Shown here: positions 37,730 through 46,928 of the stretch, piece after piece
How positions within the stretch are numbered: the stretch's first letter is position 1
How the letters are laid out: each line of letters starts with the position of its first letter
Assembly (NCBI GenBank): GCA_026182355.1
Contig: JAPFBL010000222.1
Location: forward strand, 959,001 to 1,023,000
Direction: 5' to 3'
Source: Hermatobates lingyangjiaoensis
Lineage: Eukaryota > Arthropoda > Insecta > Hemiptera > Hermatobatidae
Length of the DNA stretch: 64,000 nucleotides
Program-made: the position numbers and the translations under genes
Notes under the pieces: generated by a model
What the model was told of the DNA's origin: nothing
The model's input: only the letters and a program-made list of their open reading frames with translations
Databases searched by the model: none

Positions 37730-37984
37730 ATGGAGCTATTTGCGGTTTTGGAAGTGAATGGCTTGAGGTCTGAAGAAGGAGATTTCATCATAAAGGAGAT
37801 AAGCTGCTCATCATCAAGTGGGCGGGAAGGCCAACTTAGCATAAAACATTTTTTTTTTTTCAAACCAAGGACCGTGGAAGGAATGCGCCAGAGACCGGTT
37901 CAAGAGACGTGTCATGGCGGGATTCATCTCACCCATCCTGGAGGAACACCACAGATGGAAAATATACAAAGACAGACATTGTGA
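37730..37984 (+). pseudogene. DFQGF-family gene 2, left copy, truncated by deletion
   Basis: Starts identically to the right copy (MELFAVLEVNGLRSEEGDF; IIKEISCSSSS). After FFFKP (about 37868) it jumps to sequence that in the right arm lies about 785 bp further on, in the small basic gene. The result is an 84-codon chimera ending at 37984. The deletion removed most of gene 2 and the start of the neighbouring gene from this arm. Confidence 0.75.
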
Positions 37985-38113
37985 TCAATAATCTCTTATT
38001 GTGATCAATAAAATAATGATAATTTTTTTTATTCTTGACTTTATCCTTCCCTTACCCCAACATGATTAGGTTAATAAATACACACGGGATAATTATTGAA
38101 AAAATAATTTTAT

Positions 38114-38820
38114 TTAAAACCAAGTATCATATTCAAATTGTTTACATTCAGGAGACCAGTTTCTATGTTCATCTTCAACACATTCATCTGCTTTCCTGTC
38201 GTAAAGCATTACATTACAATATATACATTTTACACAGTCATTAAAATGAGAGAGGCTGACAAATCCAGAGTTAGCCAACTCTCTTACACTAGGTTTAAAT
38301 TTCCAAAATGGGTTGAAACTCTTGATTCTCGCCTCGATGGAGTTTTCCAAGTTGATGAGGTTGAATTTTCTTGACACCAGTTATTCAACTTGTGACAGTT
38401 TGTTTGACTGCAAAACCATGTTGGGAGCAATAATTTATGATGCAAACACTCGGGATGAACTGTTTGTAGCTTTTTAACACTCTGACAACCAAATCTTGTA
38501 GATTTAGTATAATGAGCCTGGTAGAAGAGACTGGAGAAACTCCTCTTTTTTCAGATCCTTTGACAAAGATGGCTGAATACTTGATGGCCAATGTTTGTAG
38601 GATAGGATATAATTCTTCGTATTTCACATGTCCTGAATCTGGAGTTAATCCATGATGGTACTTTACAACCCACTTATTACAATGCATTGATGAATAAGGT
38701 GTCTTGAAAACATAATGAGTCGTTGAACCCAATTAAGTCGACTGCAGTCAACTCTTTCACTATATACTTTTTCTTGGTGTCTCCACCTTGGAAGCCTTGA
38801 AAGTCTAAAATCAAATACAT
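38114..38820 (-). pseudogene. DFQGF-BIR gene 1, left copy, frameshifted
   Basis: Mirrors the right-arm gene. The start is at 38820 (MYLILDFQGFQ). Frames break near 38730 and again around 38385-38520, but the C-terminal 87 codons (38377-38114) are open and contain an undamaged BIR-like domain: R-x2-SF near its start, ELANSGF, CVKCIYC, then the His in EDEHRNW and the Cys in SPECKQF. This copy therefore preserves the BIR part that the right copy frameshifts. Transcribed outward from the palindrome centre, convergent with polB. Confidence 0.75.
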
Positions 38821-38926
38821 GACTAGTGCTGCTGCTCTGACAACTGTCTGGTGTCGACTGAAGGTAAGTTAGACTAAGCCTTGCCATTCATTCACAGTTC
38901 CAGTCAGTGGGTAGTAGTCGATAATT

Positions 38927-39109
38927 GTCATTGATACATCAAAACAGAATGAAATTTTGAAAAATAGCCCAGTAGATATTCGAATTGAAATTGAAACTGG
39001 TGAAAACGTGCCAGCAAACACTGTTGCCTACTGCCTCCTACTCCATGACAAAATTATCGACTACTACCCACTGACTGGAACTGTGAATAAATGGCAAGGC
39101 TTAGTCTAA
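38927..39109 (+). pseudogene. C-terminal remnant of a double-jelly-roll capsid-like protein
   Basis: Sixty codons open to the TAA at 39107-39109. The sequence includes PVDIRIEIETGENVPANTVA and YCLLLHDKIIDYYPLTG. This pattern (IRIE.E..EN.PA.T.AYCL.LHD.I..Y.PL) is how I know the end of the double-jelly-roll-like proteins of Polinton/adintovirus type in invertebrates. The first 125 bp are the unique spacer of the palindrome and the last part lies in the right arm. Upstream, the mirror sequence puts a TAG in frame at 38915, so the gene is cut by the inversion junction. It is a remnant and not functional. Confidence 0.62.
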
Positions 39110-39157
39110 CTTACCTTCAGTCGACACCAGACAGTTGTCAGAGCAGCAGCACTAGTC

Positions 39158-39867
39158 ATGTATTTGATTTTAGACTTTCAAGGCTTCCAAGGTGGAGACA
39201 CCAAGAAAAAGTATATAGTGAAAGAGTTGACTGCAGTCGACTTTAATTCTGGTTCAACGACTCATTATGTTTTCAAGACACCCTCTATTCCATCAATGCA
39301 TTGTAATAAGTGGGTTGTAAAGTACCATCATGGATTAACTCCAGATTCAGGACATGTGAAATACGAAGAATTATATCCTATCCTACAAACATTGGCCATC
39401 AAGTATTCAGCCATCTTTGTCAAAGGATCTGAAAAGAAGGAGTTTCTCCAGTCTCTTCTACCAGGCTCAATTATACTAAATCTACAAGATTTTGGTTGTC
39501 AGAGTGTTAAAAAGCTACAAACAGTTCATCCCGAGTGTTTGCATCATAAATTATTTGCTCCCATCTGGTTTGCAGTCAAAACAAACTGTCACAAGTTGAA
39601 TAACTGGTGTCAAGAAAATTTCAACCTCATCAACTTGGAAAACTCCATCGAGGCGAGAATCAAGAGTTTCAACCCATTTTGGAAATTTAAACCTAGTGTA
39701 AGAGAGTTGTAACTCTGGATTTGTCAGCCTCTCTCATTTTAATGACTGTGTAAAATGATATGTGTAATGTAATGCTTTACGACAGGAAAGCAGATGAATG
39801 TGTTGAAGATGAACATAGAAACTGTTCTCCTGAATGTAAACAATTTGAATATGATACTTGGTTTTAA
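39158..39867 (+). pseudogene. DFQGF-BIR gene 1, right copy, frameshift before BIR
   Basis: Open for 184 codons (39158-39712), then a frameshift in the sequence encoding the start of the BIR domain (about 39710) and a second disturbed spot near 39752. The BIR cysteines lie in the broken tail up to the TAA at 39865-39867. The N-terminal domain reads MYLILDFQGFQGGD, YIVKELTAVDF, WVVKYHHGL, AIFVKGSEKKEFL and ILNLQDFGCQS: two beta-strand-like blocks and a K-G-x-E-K motif also present in gene 2. The layout is loosely like a DEDD exonuclease/RNase H fold with Asp-x-Gln in place of Asp-x-Glu; that is inference. BIR domains are known from IAPs, which bind caspases or ubiquitin machinery. AATAAA follows the stop. 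Confidence 0.75.
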
Positions 39868-39990
39868 ATAAAATTATTTTTTCAATAATTATCCCGTGTG
39901 TATTTATTAACCTAATCATGTTGGGGTTAAGGGAAGGATAAGTCAAGAATATAAAAAAATTATCATCATTTTATTGATCACAATAAGAGA

Positions 39991-40191
39991 TTATTGATCA
40001 CAATGTCTGTCTTTGTATATTTTCCATCTGTGGTGTTCCTCCAGGATGGGTGAGATGAATCCCGCCATGACACGTCTCTTGAACCGGTCCCTGGCGCATT
40101 CTTCCCATGGTCCTTTTCTCGCCAACCGGTGAGCTGTGGACCACGTGACTAGTTGGTGGACACGCACCGGACCAAAGTGAACAGTTTTCAT
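39991..40191 (-). CDS. Small basic 66-aa protein, right arm only
   Basis: An ATG frame of 66 codons rich in Arg/Lys, His and Trp, with RLARKGPWEECARDRFKRRV and SPILEEHHRWKIYKDR. A GTAAGT donor (40260-40265, minus) and a CTTCAG acceptor (40193-40194) just before the ATG suggest a 73-nt intron in its leader. In the left arm only the last part survives, fused out of frame to gene 2. The basic composition would suit a DNA-binding or core-like protein, but I do not recognise the family. Confidence 0.5.
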   Translation of the reverse strand: MKTVHFGPVRVHQLVTWSTAHRLARKGPWEECARDRFKRRVMAGFISPILEEHHRWKIYKDRHCDQ

Positions 40192-40364
40192 TCTGAAGCA
40201 GACAAAGACTGATAAATTTTCACATAATCTTGTCTTATTAACAAAAACGTATTAAATCCACTTACCTGATGCATTCTGATGGGTAATAGGATGAATAAAA
40301 GAAAAACAACGAAAAATTAGTTTGACTCATTTATTGAGCTTTATAATCTACAATTGTTGTTTCC

Positions 40365-41027
40365 TTATTTGCATAATAAACTTTTAAAAATATTTTTTTT
40401 TCTATCAGTGTCACAAAATATTGGTGCAATTTGTTGGTGGGTATGGCTAATCTTGGCCACCAAATCAACAAGGGGAATGCTATTTACATCAAGCATGCAT
40501 TTTAACATTATATGCGTGAAATTTGATAACACCCAGCCCATGATTACATCAATTTTTACATTTGTACACCTATTATGCAAATTATTTTCATGGTTTTTAC
40601 AGTGGGTGGAAGTATACGATTCTGTGAATAGCAAATCGTCAATTGATGGGCAACCAAACTTCTCCAAGTTTATAACACTCTTGCCAATGATTTTTTCGAA
40701 AAGTCTACATTTATCTTCCCCTTTAGCAAAGAGTATTAAGTTGTTTCGACCAATTCTTTGCATTATTGGCTCGATGTCTTCATGATAAAAGTCATTTTGA
40801 TCATCCTCGACCTCGTGTCTGTCCCACTCCAACCCATGGAGACGATTGAACAGCCAATTGTTGGTCTTGTAATTTCTCGTGATGCCAGGTGGTGGTTTGA
40901 AGAAAAAATGTTTTATGCTAAGTTGACCTTCCCGCACACTTGATGATGAGCAGCTTATCTCCTTTATGATGAAATCTCCTTCTTCAGACCTCAAGCCATT
41001 CACTTCCAAAACCGCAAATAGCTCCAT
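40365..41027 (-). CDS. DFQGF-family gene 2, right copy, intact 220 aa
   Basis: Complete ATG-to-stop frame. Blocks shared with gene 1 in order: FAVLEVNG / LILDFQGF (start), FIIKEIS / YIVKELT, HFFFKPP / YVFKTP, NRLHGLEWD / VKYHHGLTP, ILFAKGEDK / AIFVKGSEK, VINLEKFGCPS / ILNLQDFGCQS, then a Cys/His group (STHCKNHENNLHNRC). The two genes are thus ancient paralogues within one element. Gene 2 has no BIR; its C-terminus is about 65 residues without known motif. A DEDD-exonuclease-like fold is possible but unproven. It lies after the 180-aa gene with a pyrimidine tract and TTTCAG acceptor 7 nt before the ATG. Confidence 0.72.
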   Translation of the reverse strand: MELFAVLEVNGLRSEEGDFIIKEISCSSSSVREGQLSIKHFFFKPPPGITRNYKTNNWLFNRLHGLEWDRHEVEDDQNDFYHEDIEPIMQRIGRNNLILFAKGEDKCRLFEKIIGKSVINLEKFGCPSIDDLLFTESYTSTHCKNHENNLHNRCTNVKIDVIMGWVLSNFTHIMLKCMLDVNSIPLVDLVAKISHTHQQIAPIFCDTDRKKNIFKSLLCK

Positions 41028-41070
41028 GTTTTATCTGAAACAAGTTACATGACAATTAATAACAACACCA

Positions 41071-41092
41071 AAGAGAGAGAGAGAGAGAGAGA
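41071..41092. repeat. GA microsatellite, right arm
   Basis: Mirror image of the CT tract of the left arm (37659-37686) and slightly shorter, as expected for a slipping microsatellite. Confidence 0.8.
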
Positions 41093-41130
41093 CATGTGTT
41101 ACTTGTAAATATAATATGGAAGCATTATAG

Positions 41131-41673
41131 TTACACTGCATCAGCATCATTCTCCTCCTCCTCCTCCACCGTCTCAATAGATGGTTTCCACGTAGACATT
41201 TCAACAGTTGGTAAAGATGGTCCAGCTATGTCCAGGTTTTCGTTGTTCTTTTTGCTTTCATTGATTTGGCACGTTTGATTTGGAATAGCCAAGAGATGTT
41301 GGAATAGAATTATCGAAATGAAAAATTCAAAGTACTCATTTAAAGGCTTTCTTAAGCAGGACATCAATTCATAGTCTGATTTGTTGAGTTGAATACAATC
41401 TCCCAAGGTGATAATCTTCTTTTTCTTCCCCTTCACCAAAGTTACGTTAACATAGTCGCATTCAATTTGAAAATATTCACATTCCCTGCTGTCTCCATTA
41501 AAGAAATTTAAAATTATGTCTGCAATCGGTCCCATTGTTAGTTTGTTGAATATATCCATGTCAAACGATACTTGTCTTCTTCCATGAGTTAGCACTACAC
41601 GAATATGATTCATATATTCGATACTTAGTTTCAAAGTCTTGGAATTGATTCTAAATTCAGAGAAGAGCGACAT
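41131..41673 (-). CDS. 180-aa acidic-tailed protein, right copy
   Basis: Intact 180-codon frame, ATG at 41673 and stop at 41131, near-identical to the left copy at 37075-37617 including the acidic C-terminus (TVEEEEENDADAV). It starts about 70 bp after the polB stop and reads the same way. No transmembrane segment or signal peptide is convincing, although FEFFISIILFQHLLAI is hydrophobic. Family unknown. Confidence 0.78.
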   Translation of the reverse strand: MSLFSEFRINSKTLKLSIEYMNHIRVVLTHGRRQVSFDMDIFNKLTMGPIADIILNFFNGDSRECEYFQIECDYVNVTLVKGKKKKIITLGDCIQLNKSDYELMSCLRKPLNEYFEFFISIILFQHLLAIPNQTCQINESKKNNENLDIAGPSLPTVEMSTWKPSIETVEEEEENDADAV

Positions 41674-41744
41674 GATGCCGATACTGTTAGGCTCAAGATC
41701 TACACAAAACTAAAATAAGGTCTAACCCCCCACCACTACTACTA

Positions 41745-44700
41745 CTACCCCCCACCATCGCTTACACTAGGTCTGGAGTAATGACCATAAGGCAAAGTAT
41801 TTACACCGTCGTCCAAAGCGATTCTTTTATCGTCATAATTTCTCAAGGCTAATTTATTCAAGTGAATCGTGCTCACTTTATGATATCTAGATTGAATCCT
41901 TTTCATTTCTTTGTAAAGTTTTTGACTAGTCTGCAAGGCTTTGTAATAGTCATCAAAACTAATTCCTACATGCTTTGATATTCCTTTACATCTTTGCTTC
42001 TCAACATCACCATCGAGTTTTAAGCAATACATTTTTGGCGATAGACCGACAAATTTTTCAATAATTGTTCCCGTATCTTCCTTCATAAGCCCAGGAACAC
42101 CCTTGTTTTTATTGGAAAACAGTTTGTGTTTAGCTGGAATATTTGAAGCGTCCAAGTGATTTTCAATGACAAGCAAATTTTCATAGATATCTTCAACATT
42201 GGTAATTTTAAAGTAAAACGAGTCAGTGTCTGTATAGATGAGAGATAGGTCTTGTTTAAAAACAGGTTTGAAAACGTCATAAAAGTATCGATACAGTATA
42301 AATTTTGATATTGCAAGGATACTGGCTCCAATTATTGTAGGCTTGTTATAAAACACTTCTGTCTTGTCCAATGTAACGGAAACTAAATGTTCATTAAAGA
42401 TGTGTCTGTCTACAAAGGCTGGGTGTTTTAGATATTTGTCCAATAACTTTTCATTATTTATCAATTTAATTTTCTTATCTTTGCAAACATTCCGTAAACT
42501 CATGCCATACACGCTGTTGAGAAAGAGTTTATACAATTGCCAATAATATTCCTTATCTGTATTTTTACGCTTATCAGTGTTTAATTCAACATACGGTTTG
42601 ATCCAATAGGTCTGCTTGAAACCCAAGACTCGTTTGACTGATTTTAATAGCAAACCATAATCAATAGCCTGCTTTAGATATAAATAATGGATAAAATAGT
42701 CTTTTTTATTGTTTAGCGTGAGAACGAGTTTTTTATACTTTCCCCCATTGACTGCTATTCTCTCGGGGCAAAAGGGATAGTCTGAATGAGCGTCGTGAAT
42801 TTCCTCTGGATAGTCTATGTCGCATTGTAAAAAGTAACCTCTTTCATCGTCTTTGCCTAATGACTTTATGTAATTGGGTGTGAATCTACCCAAATCTTCT
42901 TCCCAAGCATAGTCACCGACGGGAAGTTTAAAAAATTGCATCACCGAACTGTATAGGCTAACAACATCAAATGCCATAATGTATACGTTTGGCTTACCCG
43001 GGTCATAGTTTCTCATGTACTTGTTATTGGCTTCAACATATTTAATATTTAACTGACAAATTCCACCATAGATGGATTTCTCGGTAAACAGCTGCATGCC
43101 GTAATCTCGGAATAAACCAACAGTCTGTTTTGTGTATTTCAACATTAAGTTCCAGCTTAAACTCGGTGTTGTGAAATAATGTGCCGGATCTATCCCATAT
43201 GTTCTATATACTTCGTTTCTATATTCCTCGAAAACAATCATGAGCAAAATTGTGTCTACAGTCAAATACACATCTGAATATTCGCCCAAATTTTTACATT
43301 TAAAAACTTGCCAAACAGATTTGGCATAATTATAGTCTTCTGTGGAAATATGTCGGTCTGTCAAGTCGTTGTAAAAAGATTCTTTGGGTGGAAGCATGGT
43401 ATCATTGAATTTCTCCCAACTGTCTGTATAAGTGTACGGATAGACCCCCTTTCTAGTAACCATTGCACACTGTTGTCTGTCGGGATAGAATTATTCCACT
43501 TGACTAACCAACCATTGTTTATCTTGTATGCTTACGAGTTTGTCCAAACTAGCCATTGTAAATCTAAATGTGTCGATAAAACGAAATGTAACATTACCGA
43601 TTTTTACTGTAAAGGCCAAGTAGCGCTGTTCGTTGACTGGTATTATATTAATATCTTCGTTTCTATTAAACTCTGTAATTAGAAAATGTGAGTCATAGTT
43701 TGATAAATTATGCATGGCAACGACAACAAACATGTTTTTCAAGTTGTTATACTTTAAGTTACAGCTTCGACACAATGGCTGACGAAATTTTCCTGTTGAA
43801 GGGTTACTAGTATTTATGCTAAAGTGTGAATGGTCACGTACCTTTACCACGCTATCGTTAAAATCTCTCTGACATAAGGGACATTTTTTAGCGTCTAAAT
43901 AAGTCTTCAATTCGTCATCTGTTAACTTTGGCATGAGTAGATTACGATTTATAATTTTATCTACCTTGACTGAAATGTCTCGTAAATTTTCGATAAAATG
44001 CTGCGCTGCGTTTTCCCCCCGATATAAGACGGGTGTAGTTGGTAATATAGATTCTTGTTCAATTTCGTCTGTCGTTTTGATTAGATAACAATAAGATGAC
44101 AAAATATGCGTATTAATATTGTACTGAAATGGTTCGTCAAAGTTACAAGTTTCAAGAGGATCTGATTTCTTTAAGATGGCTTCAAAGTCTGCGTAAATGA
44201 CAATCGGTATTTTGTATGTCGACTCGTATTTATCAAATTTTAAATCTTGTGTAGGCATCTTTGCAATGCACGACTTTTTTTCCTGACACAATTGCCTATG
44301 AATTAATAGCCGTTCATGTGCTCTTTTACCATTACGATTTGATATCTGTGTGAAACAAATCTTACAGACAAGCGTATAATTTGATTTTGACTTAATTTGA
44401 TGACGTATCATTCTTTGAAAATTTTTTATATAGCAAAAATGAGCATTTTTATCCTTGCGAATCAACAATAAATCACGATGGTCATCCTTTTCTACATTTA
44501 CAATTTTCAATGGGTAAATTGACTCTTTTTCATCTAGTGCAAAAATGTTTATGGAAATATTGTTGACACGTTCAAACTTGGGTATTTCAGACAACTCTAC
44601 CGGGCCAGATTCGCTAAACATTGAAAAATTATACTTTTTTAGCAGTTTATAATATTTTTGAACTTTTTCCGGATGAAAATCAATAAACTTGCTTAAAACT

Positions 44701-45263
44701 GCATAGTGGAAGCACAAGTTGTCTGTATTCTTTACATTAATGACTGAATAACTGTTTTTAATTTTCCTAGGTAGTTCAATGAAGGAAGATACTAGCAATG
44801 GATTATGTTTATTTATACGAAGCTGCATTTGTTTGATACATTTAAGTTGCCATCCCGAACCTTTTGTTTTCATATTTGTAAATTCTTTTCTCAGTTTGTC
44901 AAATGTAATGTTTAGTTCATCATTTAAATCAGTGGTTCTGTACAAGACACGATTTCTTGTCTTTAAATTAGCCTCGAGAATCTCCAATGTTCTTTTCGTC
45001 ATAACTACGTCTACTATCAAGTTATATTTTACAGTCTGTTCAGTCTGTAGGCAGTCAGTCAATAAAGTTACAATTTTGCTTTGGACATGATTTAAAAAGT
45101 CATCTAAAGTATTTGTTGTCAACATATTTGGAATTTGATATGTCAAAAGTCTATTTCTGTATGAAGTCTCTATTAACTGATAAAATGGTCGAGTGAAACG
45201 TTTTTTAAATGGTAAAGTCTGTAAGTCATAATTTTCAAGTTTCTTCTATTCACCAGCCTGCAT
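41745..45263 (-). pseudogene. polB: Protein-primed type B DNA polymerase, right copy, nearly intact
   Basis: Two long open blocks: 45146-43491 (551 aa) and 43463-41745 (572 aa), interrupted by a stop/frameshift near 43480. Block 1 has DNLCFHYAVLSKF (conserved N-terminal domain of invertebrate Polinton polymerases), a CKIC..H..C finger, exonuclease motif YADFEAIL at about residue 318, an endonuclease-VII/HNH-like insert CPLC..VRDHSH..TGKFR..LCRSCN from about residue 422 and HNLSNYDSHFL. Block 2 has EYSDVYLTVD (exo III), YGGICQLN, motif A DVVSLYSSVM (about 164), motif B KLFLNSVYGMS (about 311) and motif C YTDTDSFYF (about 408). Motif A has Ser where Pro is usual, in both arms. The N-terminus between 45263 and 45146 is also disturbed. 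Confidence 0.92.
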
Positions 45264-45559
45264 TATACCCGCTCCTTGAATTCGTACGAATGCTTCCTAT
45301 TTATAACTCCTTTAAAAGTTACCCCAAGCTGTTTTTCCTTATATGTTTCTATATATTGATCAGTTATTTCGCTATTGTATCTTTGCGGAAGAATCAAAGA
45401 GCCGTATCTGTTATTATCATACGCAATCACTGCTAATACACTTTCTCCAAACCGGGTGTTTATTCTCCTTAACCGTGTAATGTCATACTCTTTGCCAACA
45501 TCCAAATCAGTCGCCTTGATCGTGACTGTGTTGTTTATTCTGTTTAGTTTTTGATCCAT
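45263..45559 (-). CDS. 98-aa promoter-proximal protein, right copy
   Basis: ATG at 45559, stop 45265-45263. The stop TAA overlaps an ATG (TAATG), so polB could be reached by termination-reinitiation. The protein reads VTIKATDLDVGKEYDITRLR, INTRFGESVLAVIAYD and SLILPQRYN...I..Y. This resembles a small OB-fold-like protein (strand, turn, T-R-F/Y-G, then I/L-LP-R), possibly single-strand DNA-binding; inference only. An upstream in-frame ATG at 45592 lies inside the predicted intron, so I prefer 45559. Confidence 0.7.
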   Translation of the reverse strand: MDQKLNRINNTVTIKATDLDVGKEYDITRLRRINTRFGESVLAVIAYDNNRYGSLILPQRYNSEITDQYIETYKEKQLGVTFKGVINRKHSYEFKERV

Positions 45560-45563
45560 GATT

Positions 45564-45733
45564 CTAAAATAATGAAAGAGTTTTTTAATCAAAAAAAAGG
45601 ATTTAATTGTGTATGTGTTGGTAAAGAAATTTCAACTTACTTGAGATATGATGAGTTGCTGCTTTTGGAGATGCAAGAGCTAGGGCGTCAGAGATGAGTG
45701 TGAATAGAATGGCTCAGGCGATGGGGTTATATA
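45564..45733 (-). promoter_or_regulatory. TATA promoter and spliced 5' leader, right arm
   Basis: On the minus strand TATATAA (complement of 45727-45733), then a leader, a GTAAGT donor (complement of 45635-45640) and an acceptor AG at 45565-45564, 4 nt before the ATG of the 98-aa gene. The intron would be 77 nt. Mirrors the left arm at 33021-33184. Confidence 0.6.
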
Positions 45734-45894
45734 ACAAGAAGAGGGTGAGGGGAACGGCGGGTGGGTGGTGGGGGGTTATGACGCAATAGCGGGAGTGGCA
45801 GTGGTTGAGTAAACAGGATGTTGTTTGGCTCTGGGAAAGGATAGGGTTGATATTTCCCACTGCATTGTATTAGACGAACTAATTGGAATTGTGA

Positions 45895-46440
45895 ATTAGT
45901 CATGCGGGCTGCTCATGCTAATTAGATAGTTGGATAAAGGTGAATTATACATGCGGGCTGTTCAGTTAATTGGCTTTCGCAAGATATGCAGGATGTTTAT
46001 TCTAATTGTCTGACGCAAGACATGCGGGGTGCTCATGCTAATTAGATAGTTGGATAAAGGTGAATTATACATGCGGGCTGTTCAGTTAATTGGCTTTTGC
46101 AAGATATGGAGGATGTTTATGCTAATTGGCTGACGCAAGACATGCGGGCTGCTCATGCTAATTAGATAGTTGGATAAAGGTGAATTATACATGCGGGTCG
46201 TTCGCTTAATTGGCTTTCGCAAGATATGGGGGATGTTTATGCTAATTGACTGACGCAAGACATGCGGGCTGCTCATGCTAATTAGACAGGTGAATTATAC
46301 ATGCGGGCTGTTCAGTTAATTGGCTTTCGCAAGATATGCAGGATGTTTATGCTAATTGGCTGACGCAAGACATGCGGGCTGTTCATGCTAATTAGATAGT
46401 TGGGCAAAGGTGAATTATACATGCGGGCTGTTCCATTAAT
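45895..46440. repeat. Iteron array of about 120 bp units, right arm
   Basis: GCTCATGCTAATTAGATAGT recurs at about 45911, 46031 and 46151, then in altered form at about 46271 and 46381. Each unit has GAATTATACATGCGGGCTG, GGCTTTCGCAAGATATG and CTGACGCAAGACATGCGGG, so about four and a half units, one shortened. The left arm has only about one and a half. Located between TIR and promoter, the array could be an origin or packaging signal (inference). Confidence 0.85.
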
Positions 46441-46491
46441 TCACTGATGCAAGAGATAAGTAGAATGCCAATTAGGCTGGTGGGCTGAGCT

Positions 46492-46928
46492 AAGTGGACG
46501 GGGCTCAGCGGAGGGGAACCAAGGCCAACCTGCTTTCGCGCGCGCCAAGGTCCGCTATAACACTTCATTCTTTCACTTAGACTCTATCTTTATTAAACCT
46601 CCAACACAACAGATGAACAAACTAATAAGAAATATAACAGTCCTGATATTAAATAATATTTGTGTAATTACAATTCACATTATTATTAAATTAGAGACTA
46701 TTTTAAATTAAATCACCAATGAATTATTGTTTATATTAATCTGACTCAATATCTCTCACATAGTGTGATACATTCAATCCAATTTGACAATTTGCTTGTC
46801 ATGTGAGATAATTTCATCTCCATTATTACATTTATATTAAAGTAAAATGTTGGTTTCATCTTGAGCATTCATTATCTCGATAATATTAAAACAATAACAT
46901 TATTCTATTATTACATTTGTTTTAAAAA
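46492..46928. other. Arm-specific segment, right arm
   Basis: A short GC-rich stretch (to about 46560, with GCGCGCGCC) then about 370 bp of AT-rich sequence. Neither is found at the mirrored place in the left arm, which has tandem repeats instead. No coding capacity seen; possibly an insertion or a replacement of the repeats. Confidence 0.5.

Noticed and set aside
45559..45592. Upstream ATG extending the 98-aa protein to 109 aa
   Set aside because: It lies inside the predicted leader intron, and the left arm does not keep a comparable extension.
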